Source of the DNA: JBMTVN01 sp046047235
GTDB lineage: Bacteria > Verrucomicrobiota > Verrucomicrobiia > Limisphaerales > JAHDYP01
DNA: 22,473 bases
Assembly (NCBI GenBank): GCA_046047235.1
Contig: JBJOII010000072.1
Span: 1-22,473 of the forward strand
Direction of reading: 5' to 3'
In this document: in pieces, positions 15,490 through 22,437 of the stretch
Layout: the number at the start of each line of letters is the position of its first letter
How positions within the stretch are numbered: the first letter of the stretch is position 1
Position numbers and translations under genes: made by a program
Notes under the pieces: generated by a model
Seen by the model: the letters and a program-made list of their open reading frames with translations, nothing else
What the model was told of the DNA's origin: nothing
Database searches by the model: none

Positions 15490-15531
15490 CAGGTATTGCG
15501 AACTGCAAATCATCCATTACCATCCCGCGCC

Positions 15532-16935
15532 ATGCACCAATTCGTCAAAAGCCTGATCCTGCACTCCTGCGCCCTCCTCACTCTCACTCCCTCACTCCTC
15601 TCCGCCAGCCCCCAAACCGCCCTCGACCGCTACGTCCATACCCCCGACCCCGCCTATGAATGGCACCTGGTCAATTCCATCCCCGGCCAAGGCTTCACCA
15701 CCTACGTCGTGGAAATGACCTCCCAAACCTGGCTCACCACCAACGAAGTCGATCGACCCCTCTGGAAACACTGGCTCACCATCACTAAACCGGACCAGGT
15801 CAAACACGACACCGCCCTGCTCTTCATCGGCGGCGGCTCCAATGAAAGCCCTGCCCCCAACAAACCCAACAAGGAACTCGCTCAAACCGCCATCGCCACC
15901 GCCTCCATCGTCGCCGAACTCCGCAACATACCCAATCAACCCCTCTCCTTCAAAGACGACCAAGGCCCCCTCACCGAAGACGGCATCATCGCCACCACCT
16001 GGGACCGCTACCTCCGCACCGGCGATGAACGCTGGCCCGCCCGCCTCCCCATGACCAAAGGCGCCGTCCGCGCCATGGATACCATCACCGCCTTCTGCGC
16101 CTCAAAGGACGGCGGCTCCCTCACGGTAGATAAATTCTTCGTCGCCGGCGGCTCCAAACGCGGCTGGACTACCTGGACCACCGCCATCGTCGATAAACGC
16201 GTCGTCGGCATCTGCCCCATCGTCATCGATTGCCTCAACGTCGTCCCCTCCTTCATCCATCACTGGGAGGTCTATGGCTTCTACGCCCCCGCCGTCCAGG
16301 ACTACGAATCCCGCGGTATCATGGAATGGCAAAATACCCCCGAATACGCCGCCCTCATGAAAATTGTCGACCCCTTCAGCTACCGCGACCGACTCACCAT
16401 GCCCAAGTTCATCATGAACGCCACCGGCGATCAGTTCTTCCTGCCCGACTCCAGCCAGTTCTACTTCGACGAACTCCCCGGCCAAAAATACCTGCGCTAC
16501 GTTCCTAACGGCGACCACTCACTCCGCGATACCGACGCCTACGAGACTCTCGCAGCCAGCTTCTTCGCCGTTCTCAATGAATCCAAACTGCCCAAACTCT
16601 CCTGGGAGTTCACCTCCAACACCTCCATCAGCGCCACCTCCTCCCTCACCCCAAAAGCCACACTCATCTGGCTGGCCTCCAACCCCGATGCGCGTGACTT
16701 CCGCCTCGATACCATCGGCAAAGCCTGGACTTCCACCCCCATCACCGCCAGCGCCAATGGCTCGTATACCGCTACCGTCAACTCCCCCGAAAAGGGCTGG
16801 ACCGCTTTCTTCATCGAGTTTACCTACGAACTGCCCGGTTGCCCCGTCCCGCTGAAATTCACCACCCCAGTCCAGGTAACCCCGAACAAAACTCCGTTCA
16901 CCTACGATACCTCCGCGCACCAGCCCAAACGCTAA
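15532..16935 (+). CDS. PhoPQ-activated pathogenicity-related family protein, secreted
   Basis: 467 residues from the ATG at 15532; the open frame reaches a TTG at 15496 inside the repeat island, which was rejected. A signal peptide (MHQFVKSLILHSCALLTLTP, cleavage after SLLSA) predicts export. The body is an alpha/beta-hydrolase-like fold of the PhoPQ_related family. A probable nucleophile is Ser208 in VAGGSKRGWTTW, the acid Asp300 in NATGDQFFLPDS and the histidine His329 in VPNGDHSL. An Ig-like C-terminal domain occupies about 370-455. Substrates of the family are not known. The name comes from a Salmonella-era screen and says little about function here. A UPF0173 hydrolase follows 22 nt after, likely in the same transcript. 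No Shine-Dalgarno. Confidence 0.9.
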   Translation: MHQFVKSLILHSCALLTLTPSLLSASPQTALDRYVHTPDPAYEWHLVNSIPGQGFTTYVVEMTSQTWLTTNEVDRPLWKHWLTITKPDQVKHDTALLFIGGGSNESPAPNKPNKELAQTAIATASIVAELRNIPNQPLSFKDDQGPLTEDGIIATTWDRYLRTGDERWPARLPMTKGAVRAMDTITAFCASKDGGSLTVDKFFVAGGSKRGWTTWTTAIVDKRVVGICPIVIDCLNVVPSFIHHWEVYGFYAPAVQDYESRGIMEWQNTPEYAALMKIVDPFSYRDRLTMPKFIMNATGDQFFLPDSSQFYFDELPGQKYLRYVPNGDHSLRDTDAYETLAASFFAVLNESKLPKLSWEFTSNTSISATSSLTPKATLIWLASNPDARDFRLDTIGKAWTSTPITASANGSYTATVNSPEKGWTAFFIEFTYELPGCPVPLKFTTPVQVTPNKTPFTYDTSAHQPKR

Positions 16936-16957
16936 CCCCCACACCACCCGCGCCCCC

Positions 16958-17638
16958 ATGAAGATCACCTACTACGGACACTCCTGCTTCAGTGCCTCGC
17001 TCCAGGATAAAACGCTCCTCTTCGACCCCTTCATCTCACCCAACCCCCGCGCCAGCCATATAAACGTCGACCAAATCCCTGCCGACTACATCCTCCTCTC
17101 CCACGCCCACGAAGACCACGTCGCCGATGTCGTCCCCATCGCCAAACGCACCGGAGCCACCGTCCTCTGCGCCTTCGAAATCTACCTCTGGCTCTCCAAA
17201 CAAGGCATCACCAACTGCCACCCCATGAACCATGGCGGCACCGCTCACCTCCCGTTCGGCTCTGCCAAAATGGTCAATGCCATCCACTCCAGCTCCCTGC
17301 CCGATGGCTCCTACGGCGGAAATCCCGCCGGCTGGGTGATCCAAAGCCCCCAAGGCACTTTCTACTACTCCGGCGATACCGCCCTCACAATGGATATGAA
17401 AATGATCGGCGAAACCACCCCCCTCAACTTCGCCGCCCTCTGTATCGGCGATACCTTCACCATGGGCGTCCAAGACGCCATCCAGGCCGCCAACTGGACC
17501 GGAGCAAAACACGTCCTCGGCCTCCACTACGACACCTTCCCCCCCATACAAATCAACCATCAGGAAGCCCAACAGGCTTTCCTCAAAGCCGGAAAGACAC
17601 TTCACCTCCCCGGCATCGGTCAAACCGTCGACCTCTAA
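16958..17638 (+). CDS. UPF0173 metallo-beta-lactamase-fold hydrolase
   Basis: 226 residues, exactly the usual UPF0173 size. The metal-binding signature is SHAHEDHVAD (His49, His51, Asp53, His54). Further ligands are His7 in YGHSC, an aspartate in YSGDTALTMD and a histidine in VLGLHYDTFP. Relatives include UlaG-type lactonases, but the substrate of this subfamily is not established. No signal peptide, so cytosolic. It follows the PhoPQ-activated-type gene by 22 nt with no Shine-Dalgarno and five C residues before the ATG. Confidence 0.92.
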   Translation: MKITYYGHSCFSASLQDKTLLFDPFISPNPRASHINVDQIPADYILLSHAHEDHVADVVPIAKRTGATVLCAFEIYLWLSKQGITNCHPMNHGGTAHLPFGSAKMVNAIHSSSLPDGSYGGNPAGWVIQSPQGTFYYSGDTALTMDMKMIGETTPLNFAALCIGDTFTMGVQDAIQAANWTGAKHVLGLHYDTFPPIQINHQEAQQAFLKAGKTLHLPGIGQTVDL

Positions 17639-17641
17639 AAC

Positions 17642-17821
17642 TTACCGGAACATCGGCAGCAACCCAGTCGACACCCACCACACCACCCCCACCGCCCCGC
17701 ATAACGCCATCACCCCCCAAACCCGATTCTCCAACCTCCTCGCCCGCCCCATCTCCGCCACCGCACAAGCACACAACGGCCTCAACTTGCACGCCGTGTT
17801 CGTGCACTTCGCCGGATTCAC
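17642..17821 (-). CDS. Doubtful small membrane ORF (59 aa)
   Basis: Frame open on the minus strand, read here from a GTG at 17821. A cysteine-rich head (NPAKCTNTACKLRPLCACA) is followed by a basic patch (RARRLENR), one hydrophobic helix (VWGVMALCGAVGVVWWVSTG) and a short tail. A shorter version from the ATG at 17752 (36 residues) keeps the helix and has GGAG directly before it. Codons end mostly in G, but that follows from the C-rich plus strand and is not evidence of coding. No family recognised. It fills part of a 650-nt gap and is convergent with the UPF0173 gene. Confidence 0.3.
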   Translation of the reverse strand: MNPAKCTNTACKLRPLCACAVAEMGRARRLENRVWGVMALCGAVGVVWWVSTGLLPMFR

Positions 17822-18294
17822 CCGGCAAACCCGCAATATAAATGACCCCGCCGCCAACTTAAGACGCGACGACCGCCGTCCACCACGCCCCCCACCAGCA
17901 CCGGTCGCATCCGCACAGGAATGATTAACGTAAGACGACTGTCTTATCCCATTGGGCGAAGGGGGCGAAGGGGTCATGGCAGGCAGAAAGTTGCTACGTA
18001 ATCCATACTAACTTTCCGATTCAGGCAACCTTTTTTGTAGGGTTTTCCCCTCTCAAACCCACCCCCCATCCTGCCACATCAACCAGTCCCAAAACCCAGG
18101 ACAGAACCAGACACAACAACACCTCATTCATGTAAGGCAGGTTCATGAGGCTAATCTCAGGGTGTTCACGCTGGAATTGTTCACGTTCCCGCATCCCCTC
18201 TACGATCTCCCCTCTAAGCCCCCCTCCCCCGAACCGACAACCCCTTCCCCTTTGCGCTTCCCGCTCACCGCTTCCGCAAGCTACAAACATCCCC
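17822..18294. other. Mostly non-coding gap before the mqnD-like gene
   Basis: Apart from the two doubtful ORFs I see no gene in the 656-nt gap 17639-18294. The stretch 17930-18040 is less C-biased and more AT-rich than its surroundings and is the best place for promoters, including one reading right into the mqnD-like gene, but no clear -35/-10 pair could be fixed. A T6 run at 18031-18036 has no adequate stem before it. At 18254-18274 three CGCTT-type heptamers (GCGCTTC, CCGCTCA, CCGCTTC) stand in register 20 nt before the next start codon, a small trace of the repeat family. Confidence 0.4.
18021..18194 (-). CDS. Doubtful small membrane ORF (57 aa)
   Basis: From the ATG at 18194 the frame reads MREREQFQREHPEISLMNLP, then a hydrophobic stretch (VLLCLVLSWVLGLVDVAGW) and a charged end (NPTKKVA). 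AGAGGGG lies immediately before the ATG, too close for a normal Shine-Dalgarno. The codons include a 15-nt pitch repeat (CGTGAAC at 18185-18179 and 18170-18164), seen as REQFQ-REHPE in the protein. No family recognised. It is divergent from the mqnD-like gene. The composition is less G-heavy than a chance frame on this strand would suggest, the main reason to list it. Confidence 0.3.
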   Translation of the reverse strand: MREREQFQREHPEISLMNLPYMNEVLLCLVLSWVLGLVDVAGWGVGLRGENPTKKVA

Positions 18295-19146
18295 ATGACG
18301 CAATCAGCACTCACGCTCGGCCATTCGCCCGATCCCGATGACGCCTTCATGTTCTACGCCCTGGCCAAGGACCTCATCCCTACGCACGGCTACCAGTTCG
18401 AACATATCCTCCAGGACATCCAAACTCTCAACGAACGAGCCACCCGTGGTGAACTCGATATCACCGCCATCAGCATCCATGCCTACGCCTACGTCTGTGA
18501 CCAATACGCCCTCCTACCCAGCGGCGCCAGCATGGGCGACGGCTACGGCCCCATGCTCGTTGCCAAGGAACGTTTCGACCGCGAAACGATCCTCAAGAAG
18601 CGCATCGCCGTCCCCGGCACCATGACCAGTGCCTTCCTCGCCCTCCAGCTCTACCTCAACCAGCCCGCCGCTAACCTCAATTATATCGTGGTCCCCTTCG
18701 ACCAAATCTTCGCCGCCGTCCGCGAGGGCAAAGCCGACGTCGGCCTCATCATCCATGAAGGCCAGCTCACCTATGCCAATGAAGGGCTCCAGGTCTGTGC
18801 CGACCTCGGCATCTGGTGGGGCGAACAGAACAACGGCCTCCCCCTCCCCCTGGGCGGCAATGTCATCCATAAACGACACGCCCCCGAAACCCGTAGCCTC
18901 ATCTCCAATATCCTCACCCAAAGCATCCAATACAGCCTCGACCACCGCCCCGAAGCCGTCCAGCACGCCCTCCAATACGCACGCGACATGGGAACCGACC
19001 TCGCCGACAAATTCGTCGGCATGTACGTGAACCACTGGACACTCGATTACGGTGACCCCGGACGCGAATCCATCCGCCGCTTCCTCTCCCAAGCCCATCA
19101 GGCCGGAATCATCCCCCAAGCCCCCGAGCTCGAATTCGTCCAATAA
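18295..19146 (+). CDS. MqnD/MqnA-family protein (menaquinone futalosine route or related)
   Basis: 283 residues from the ATG at 18295; the frame extends further upstream without homology. Periplasmic-binding-protein-like two-lobe fold of the MqnA/MqnD family but with no signal peptide. GHSPDPDDAFMFYAL at 9-23 corresponds to the substrate loop SPCPNDTF-FYAL of MqnD. VGLIIHEGQLTY contains His154, equivalent to the catalytic histidine of 1,4-dihydroxy-6-naphthoate synthase. GDGYGPMLVA and VPGTMTSAFLAL are also family-typical. The cysteine and asparagine in the first loop of classical MqnD are replaced by aspartates, so this could be a paralogous branch with another substrate. It lies 47 nt upstream of the aldo/keto reductase and is probably co-transcribed. 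Confidence 0.85.
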   Translation: MTQSALTLGHSPDPDDAFMFYALAKDLIPTHGYQFEHILQDIQTLNERATRGELDITAISIHAYAYVCDQYALLPSGASMGDGYGPMLVAKERFDRETILKKRIAVPGTMTSAFLALQLYLNQPAANLNYIVVPFDQIFAAVREGKADVGLIIHEGQLTYANEGLQVCADLGIWWGEQNNGLPLPLGGNVIHKRHAPETRSLISNILTQSIQYSLDHRPEAVQHALQYARDMGTDLADKFVGMYVNHWTLDYGDPGRESIRRFLSQAHQAGIIPQAPELEFVQ

Positions 19147-19193
19147 GATACCCCCCCTTGCAAAACCCCGAAACCCAAACCACCTTCCCCACC

Positions 19194-20381
19194 ATGCAAT
19201 ACCGTCGCTTCGGAAGAACAGAACTCCAAATCCCCGTCATCTCCTGCGGCGGTATGCGCTACCAATATAAATGGGAAGACGTCGACCCCGCCTCAGTCCC
19301 CCTAGATAACCAGGCCAACCTCGAAGCCACCATCCGACGTTCCATCGAACTCGGCATCAACCACATCGAAACCGCCCGCGGCTACGGATCCTCCGAAATG
19401 CAGCTCGGCAATATCCTGCCCACCCTCCCACGTGACGAAATCATCGTCCAAACCAAGGTCGCACCCTACGCCACCCAAAAAGAGTTCCTCGATACATTCA
19501 ACAAATCGATGAACTACCTCAAACTCGACTACGTCGACCTCCTCTCCCTCCACGGTATCAATAACCAACAACTCCTCGAATGGTCCCTCCGCCCCGGCGG
19601 CTGCCTCGAAGCCGCACGCCAACTCCAAAAAGAAGGCCGCTGCCGCCACGTCGGCTTCAGCACCCACGCCACCACCGATATCATCAACCAAACCATCACC
19701 CAGGGTGACTTCGATTACGTCAACCTCCACTACTACTTCGTCAACGAACTCAACCACACCTCCGTCGCCGCCGCAACCCAGCGCGATATGGGCGTCTTCA
19801 TCATTAGCCCCAACGACAAAGGCGGCAAACTCTATGCCCCACCCCAAAAACTCGTCGACCTCTGCGCCCCCCTCTCCCCCATGGCGTTCAATAATCTCTG
19901 GTGCCTCAACCAACCCCAAATCCACACGCTCAGCTGCGGCGCCAGCAAACCCTCCGACTTCGATGAACACGTCAATTCCCTCAACCATACCTCCCAACTC
20001 CCCGACCTCATCCAACCCATAGAACAAAAACTCCGGCAAGCCCTCACCCAAACCCACGGCGAAGACTGGTGCCAAAACTGGCGGAACGGACTCCCCGAAT
20101 ACGTCGACGTCCCCGGCGAAATCAATATCACCGAAATCCTCCGCCTCTATACCTACGCCAAAGCCCTGGACCTCACCGATTGGGCCAAAATGCGCTATAA
20201 CCTCCTCGGCCAGGCCGATCACTGGTTCCCTGGCCAAAACGCCGCCAATATCAACGACGACCAACTCAAACCCGTCCTCGCCCAAAGCCCCTTCGCCAAC
20301 GAAATTCCTAACATCCTCCGCGAAGCCCACCAGCTCTTCTTCGAAGCCCCCAAAAAACGCCTCAGCCAACAAGATTCCTAG
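19194..20381 (+). CDS. Aldo/keto reductase with long C-terminal domain
   Basis: 395 residues from the ATG at 19194; a TTG at 19158 is a weaker alternative. The N-terminal 270 residues are an AKR TIM barrel: MQYRRFGRTELQIPVISCGG, then HIETARGYGSSEMQLG, TKVAPY and DLLSLHG. Of the catalytic tetrad Tyr64, Lys88 and His120 are present. The usual aspartate is Glu59. In many relatives of this size the C-terminal extension holds a ferredoxin-like cysteine set. Here the matching segment (WCQNWRNGLPEYVDVPGEIN) keeps one cysteine, so an iron-sulfur cluster is unlikely. NAD(P)H-dependent, cytosolic, substrate unknown. Probably in an operon with the MqnD-like gene. Confidence 0.9.
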   Translation: MQYRRFGRTELQIPVISCGGMRYQYKWEDVDPASVPLDNQANLEATIRRSIELGINHIETARGYGSSEMQLGNILPTLPRDEIIVQTKVAPYATQKEFLDTFNKSMNYLKLDYVDLLSLHGINNQQLLEWSLRPGGCLEAARQLQKEGRCRHVGFSTHATTDIINQTITQGDFDYVNLHYYFVNELNHTSVAAATQRDMGVFIISPNDKGGKLYAPPQKLVDLCAPLSPMAFNNLWCLNQPQIHTLSCGASKPSDFDEHVNSLNHTSQLPDLIQPIEQKLRQALTQTHGEDWCQNWRNGLPEYVDVPGEINITEILRLYTYAKALDLTDWAKMRYNLLGQADHWFPGQNAANINDDQLKPVLAQSPFANEIPNILREAHQLFFEAPKKRLSQQDS

Positions 20382-20383
20382 AA

Positions 20384-20597
20384 GGGTCAAAGGCCGGGAG
20401 TCAGGAGTCAAAGGTCAGCCTGTCCGCCATAGCCCTGGCGAAGGCGGAAGGCCAAAAGCCAGGATCAAGCACTTACCGCTTACCGCCCGTCCGTGTGTCC
20501 GTGTACCCCCCTTCGCGCAAAGCACCTGTCCCCCAACTCCAAGCTACCAACTCCCAGCTCCTGAATTCGCCACAGGCGAATTCCAGCGCTCCGCGCT
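20384..20597. repeat. Intergenic repeat island E, the fullest copy
   Basis: In order: five purine heptamers in register (20384-20418, including GAGTCAG, GAGTCAA, AGGTCAG); the nested palindrome with arms TCCGCC (20423-20428) and GGCGGA (20443-20448) and inner GCC/GGC; a GGCCAAAAGCC spacer; and CTTACCG twice (20472-20485). It continues with CCCGTCC and GTGT-rich heptamers, then the 56-nt unit (20542-20597) with the GAATTCGCC/GGCGAATTC palindrome around ACA. It starts two nucleotides after the aldo/keto reductase stop and ends 50 nt before the next GTG. Confidence 0.85.
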
Positions 20598-20647
20598 TTG
20601 CGCTTTAAGCTTCCCCACGAATCCCGCCTCCTCCACTATCCCCAACC

Positions 20648-21856
20648 GTGCGAACACGCGTCTGGTTGAGCCTATCGCTGATCCTAAACCTCACGCTGGG
20701 AGCCCTCCTCTGGCACCAAGCGTCGAGAAACCCCTCCTCCCCGCCCACCCCAACCAGCCTCTCCGAACTCCCCACCCCCCCCATCATCCGCACCAATACC
20801 ATCGTCCGCCGTCAATTCTTCCTCTGGTCCGATGTCGAGTCCAGTGACTACCGCACCTACATCGAAAATCTCCGCTCCATCAGCTGCCCCGAAACTACCA
20901 TCCGCGATATCATCGTCGCCGACGTCACCCAGCTCTTCGCCAACCGACGCGCCACCAACCTCATCACCTCCCAACAACAGTGGTGGCTCACCCAACCGGA
21001 CCCCGAACTCGAATCGGCCGCCGCACTGGCCCTCTCCAAACTCGAAAAGGAACGGCGCGACCTACTCACCGAACTCCTCGGACCTGACTGGGAATCCGCC
21101 GACTACCCCTTCCCCTCCGCCTACGCACTCTCCCTCCTGGACGGCCCCATCCTCGGCGCACTCACCCCCGCCACCAAAGCCGCCGTCCACGAAATCGAAC
21201 GCCAGGAACACGCCCACCTCAGGTCCTACCTCGCCGAAGCCAACGCCAACGGCAACGCACCCGAAACTGCCGCCCTCGCACAAATCCAACTCGAAGCAAG
21301 ATCTGCCCTTGCCGAAATACTCAGCGCCGAGCAACTCGAAGAATACCTCCTCCGCTACGCCCCCACTGCCATCCAGCTCCGCCAAACACTCCAGTCTGCC
21401 TCCCTCTCCCCCGAAGAATTCCAACAACTCTTCCACACCATCGATACCATCGAATTCCAACTCGCTACTCTCGACCCCAACCTCGCCGACGCCTCAACTC
21501 TCACCCAGTCCCTCCAACAACAGAAAACCGAAGCCCTCAAATCGACCCTCGGCCCGGATCGCTACGAATCCATCCGCCTCGCCCAGGACCCACTCTACCA
21601 ACAGGCCCAAACCCTCATCCAAACCACCGGCGCCCCCGAAGAAACTCTCCTCCCCCTCGCCGCTATCGTCCGCCTCACCCGCGACGAAGAACAACGCATC
21701 CTCAATGACCCCACCCTCTCCAGCGAAAGCAGAATCGAACTCCTCGAATCCACCCGACAGGCCGAACGTGAATCCCTCCGAACCCTCCTCGGACAAGACG
21801 CTTACGATCGCTATCTTGAAATGCAAAGCGATGCATGGGAAAACCCTCGCCCATGA
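20648..21856 (+). CDS. Membrane-anchored helical protein of unknown function
   Basis: 402 residues from a GTG at 20648. One N-terminal hydrophobic helix (VWLSLSLILNLTLGALLW, about 5-22) acts as a signal anchor. A Ser/Pro/Thr-rich linker (28-48) follows, then a long, nearly all-helical body rich in Leu, Glu, Gln and Ala. The best-marked segment is FFLWSDVESSDYRTYIENLR followed by SISCPETTIRDIIVADV (about 57-93), which I associate with hypothetical proteins of Verrucomicrobiota; no function is known to me. Repeated LGPDW/LGPDRY/LGQDAY motifs (about 142, 298 and 382) suggest internally repeated helical units. The body probably faces the periplasm. Its stop overlaps the response regulator start by 4 nt, so the two are translationally coupled. 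Confidence 0.8.
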   Translation: MRTRVWLSLSLILNLTLGALLWHQASRNPSSPPTPTSLSELPTPPIIRTNTIVRRQFFLWSDVESSDYRTYIENLRSISCPETTIRDIIVADVTQLFANRRATNLITSQQQWWLTQPDPELESAAALALSKLEKERRDLLTELLGPDWESADYPFPSAYALSLLDGPILGALTPATKAAVHEIERQEHAHLRSYLAEANANGNAPETAALAQIQLEARSALAEILSAEQLEEYLLRYAPTAIQLRQTLQSASLSPEEFQQLFHTIDTIEFQLATLDPNLADASTLTQSLQQQKTEALKSTLGPDRYESIRLAQDPLYQQAQTLIQTTGAPEETLLPLAAIVRLTRDEEQRILNDPTLSSESRIELLESTRQAERESLRTLLGQDAYDRYLEMQSDAWENPRP

Positions 21857-22302
21857 ACACGCCCGCAGGAACACTCCCAAACGCCGCGCCCGCCCCTAAC
21901 CCGGGAGATCCTGCCCCATCCCCCCTCATCCTCATCGTCGATGACGACCTCCTCAACCAACGCGTCCTGGCCAACCTCCTCAAACGCAAACAACTCGCTT
22001 CCACCACCGCCCGAAGCGGCAAGGAATGCCTCGATAAAACCGCCAACCAACACTTCGACCTCATCCTCCTCGATATTCAAATGCCAGAAATGGACGGCTT
22101 CGCCACAGCCCAGCACCTCCGAGACCGCGAAGCCCAACAAAACCTCCCCCGCACACCCATCGTTGCCCTCACCGCCCTCCGCGAAGCCCATACCCGTGAA
22201 CGTTGCCTCGAATGCGGCATGGACGACCACCTCACCAAACCCGTCAATACCGAAGCCCTCTTCTCCACCATCCAACGCCTCCTCAATCTCCCTCCTGCCT
22301 GA
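21853..22302 (+). CDS. Single-domain response regulator (CheY-like receiver)
   Basis: 149 residues from the ATG at 21853, overlapping the previous TGA (ATGA); an in-frame ATG at 21835 lies inside the upstream gene. A Pro/Ala/Asn-rich head of about 24 residues precedes one receiver domain. The acidic pair is Asp30/Asp31 in LILIVDDDLLNQ, the phosphoacceptor Asp74 in LILLDIQMPEMDG, the switch threonine in IVALTAL and the invariant lysine in LTKPVN. LNQRVLANLL and the DxQMPxMDG style resemble receivers paired with hybrid histidine kinases. There is no output domain, so it acts by protein contact or as a phosphorelay intermediate. No kinase is in the window. Confidence 0.93.
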   Translation: MNTPAGTLPNAAPAPNPGDPAPSPLILIVDDDLLNQRVLANLLKRKQLASTTARSGKECLDKTANQHFDLILLDIQMPEMDGFATAQHLRDREAQQNLPRTPIVALTALREAHTRERCLECGMDDHLTKPVNTEALFSTIQRLLNLPPA

Positions 22303-22401
22303 GCCCCTCGGGCCCGTGTTTCGGAACACCGACCTGAGCACCCCTCTGTGCCATCCGTCCCCTCCTGTTCAACCCCCAGTCATTGCACCCAACCAAGCGC
22401 C

Positions 22402-22437
22402 TCGAAATCGAAATCGCTATCGGGATCGGTATCGAGC
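22402..22437. repeat. Hexamer block (TCGAAA family), copy 2
   Basis: Six hexamers in register: TCGAAA twice, TCGCTA, then TCGGGA, TCGGTA and TCGAGC. Same length and word set as 4319-4354 but in another order. It is followed by a GCGC-rich inverted patch (22434-22451). The rest of 22303-22473 shows no gene. Confidence 0.7.

Noticed and set aside
15496..15531. Upstream TTG start for the PhoPQ-activated-type protein
   Set aside because: It would put a polar head before the signal peptide and begin at the edge of the repeat island. The ATG at 15532 gives a normal signal sequence.
17987..18036. Rho-independent terminator before the T6 run at 18031
   Set aside because: The only stems are five to six bp with loops of 17-30 nt, which would not make a stable terminator hairpin.
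18126..18185. RTTCAYG direct repeats (18126, 18141, 18164, 18179) as operator sites of the mqnD-like gene
   Set aside because: The 15-nt pitch equals five codons of the minus-strand small ORF, and the units are imperfect. A coding repeat or chance explains them as well as protein binding.
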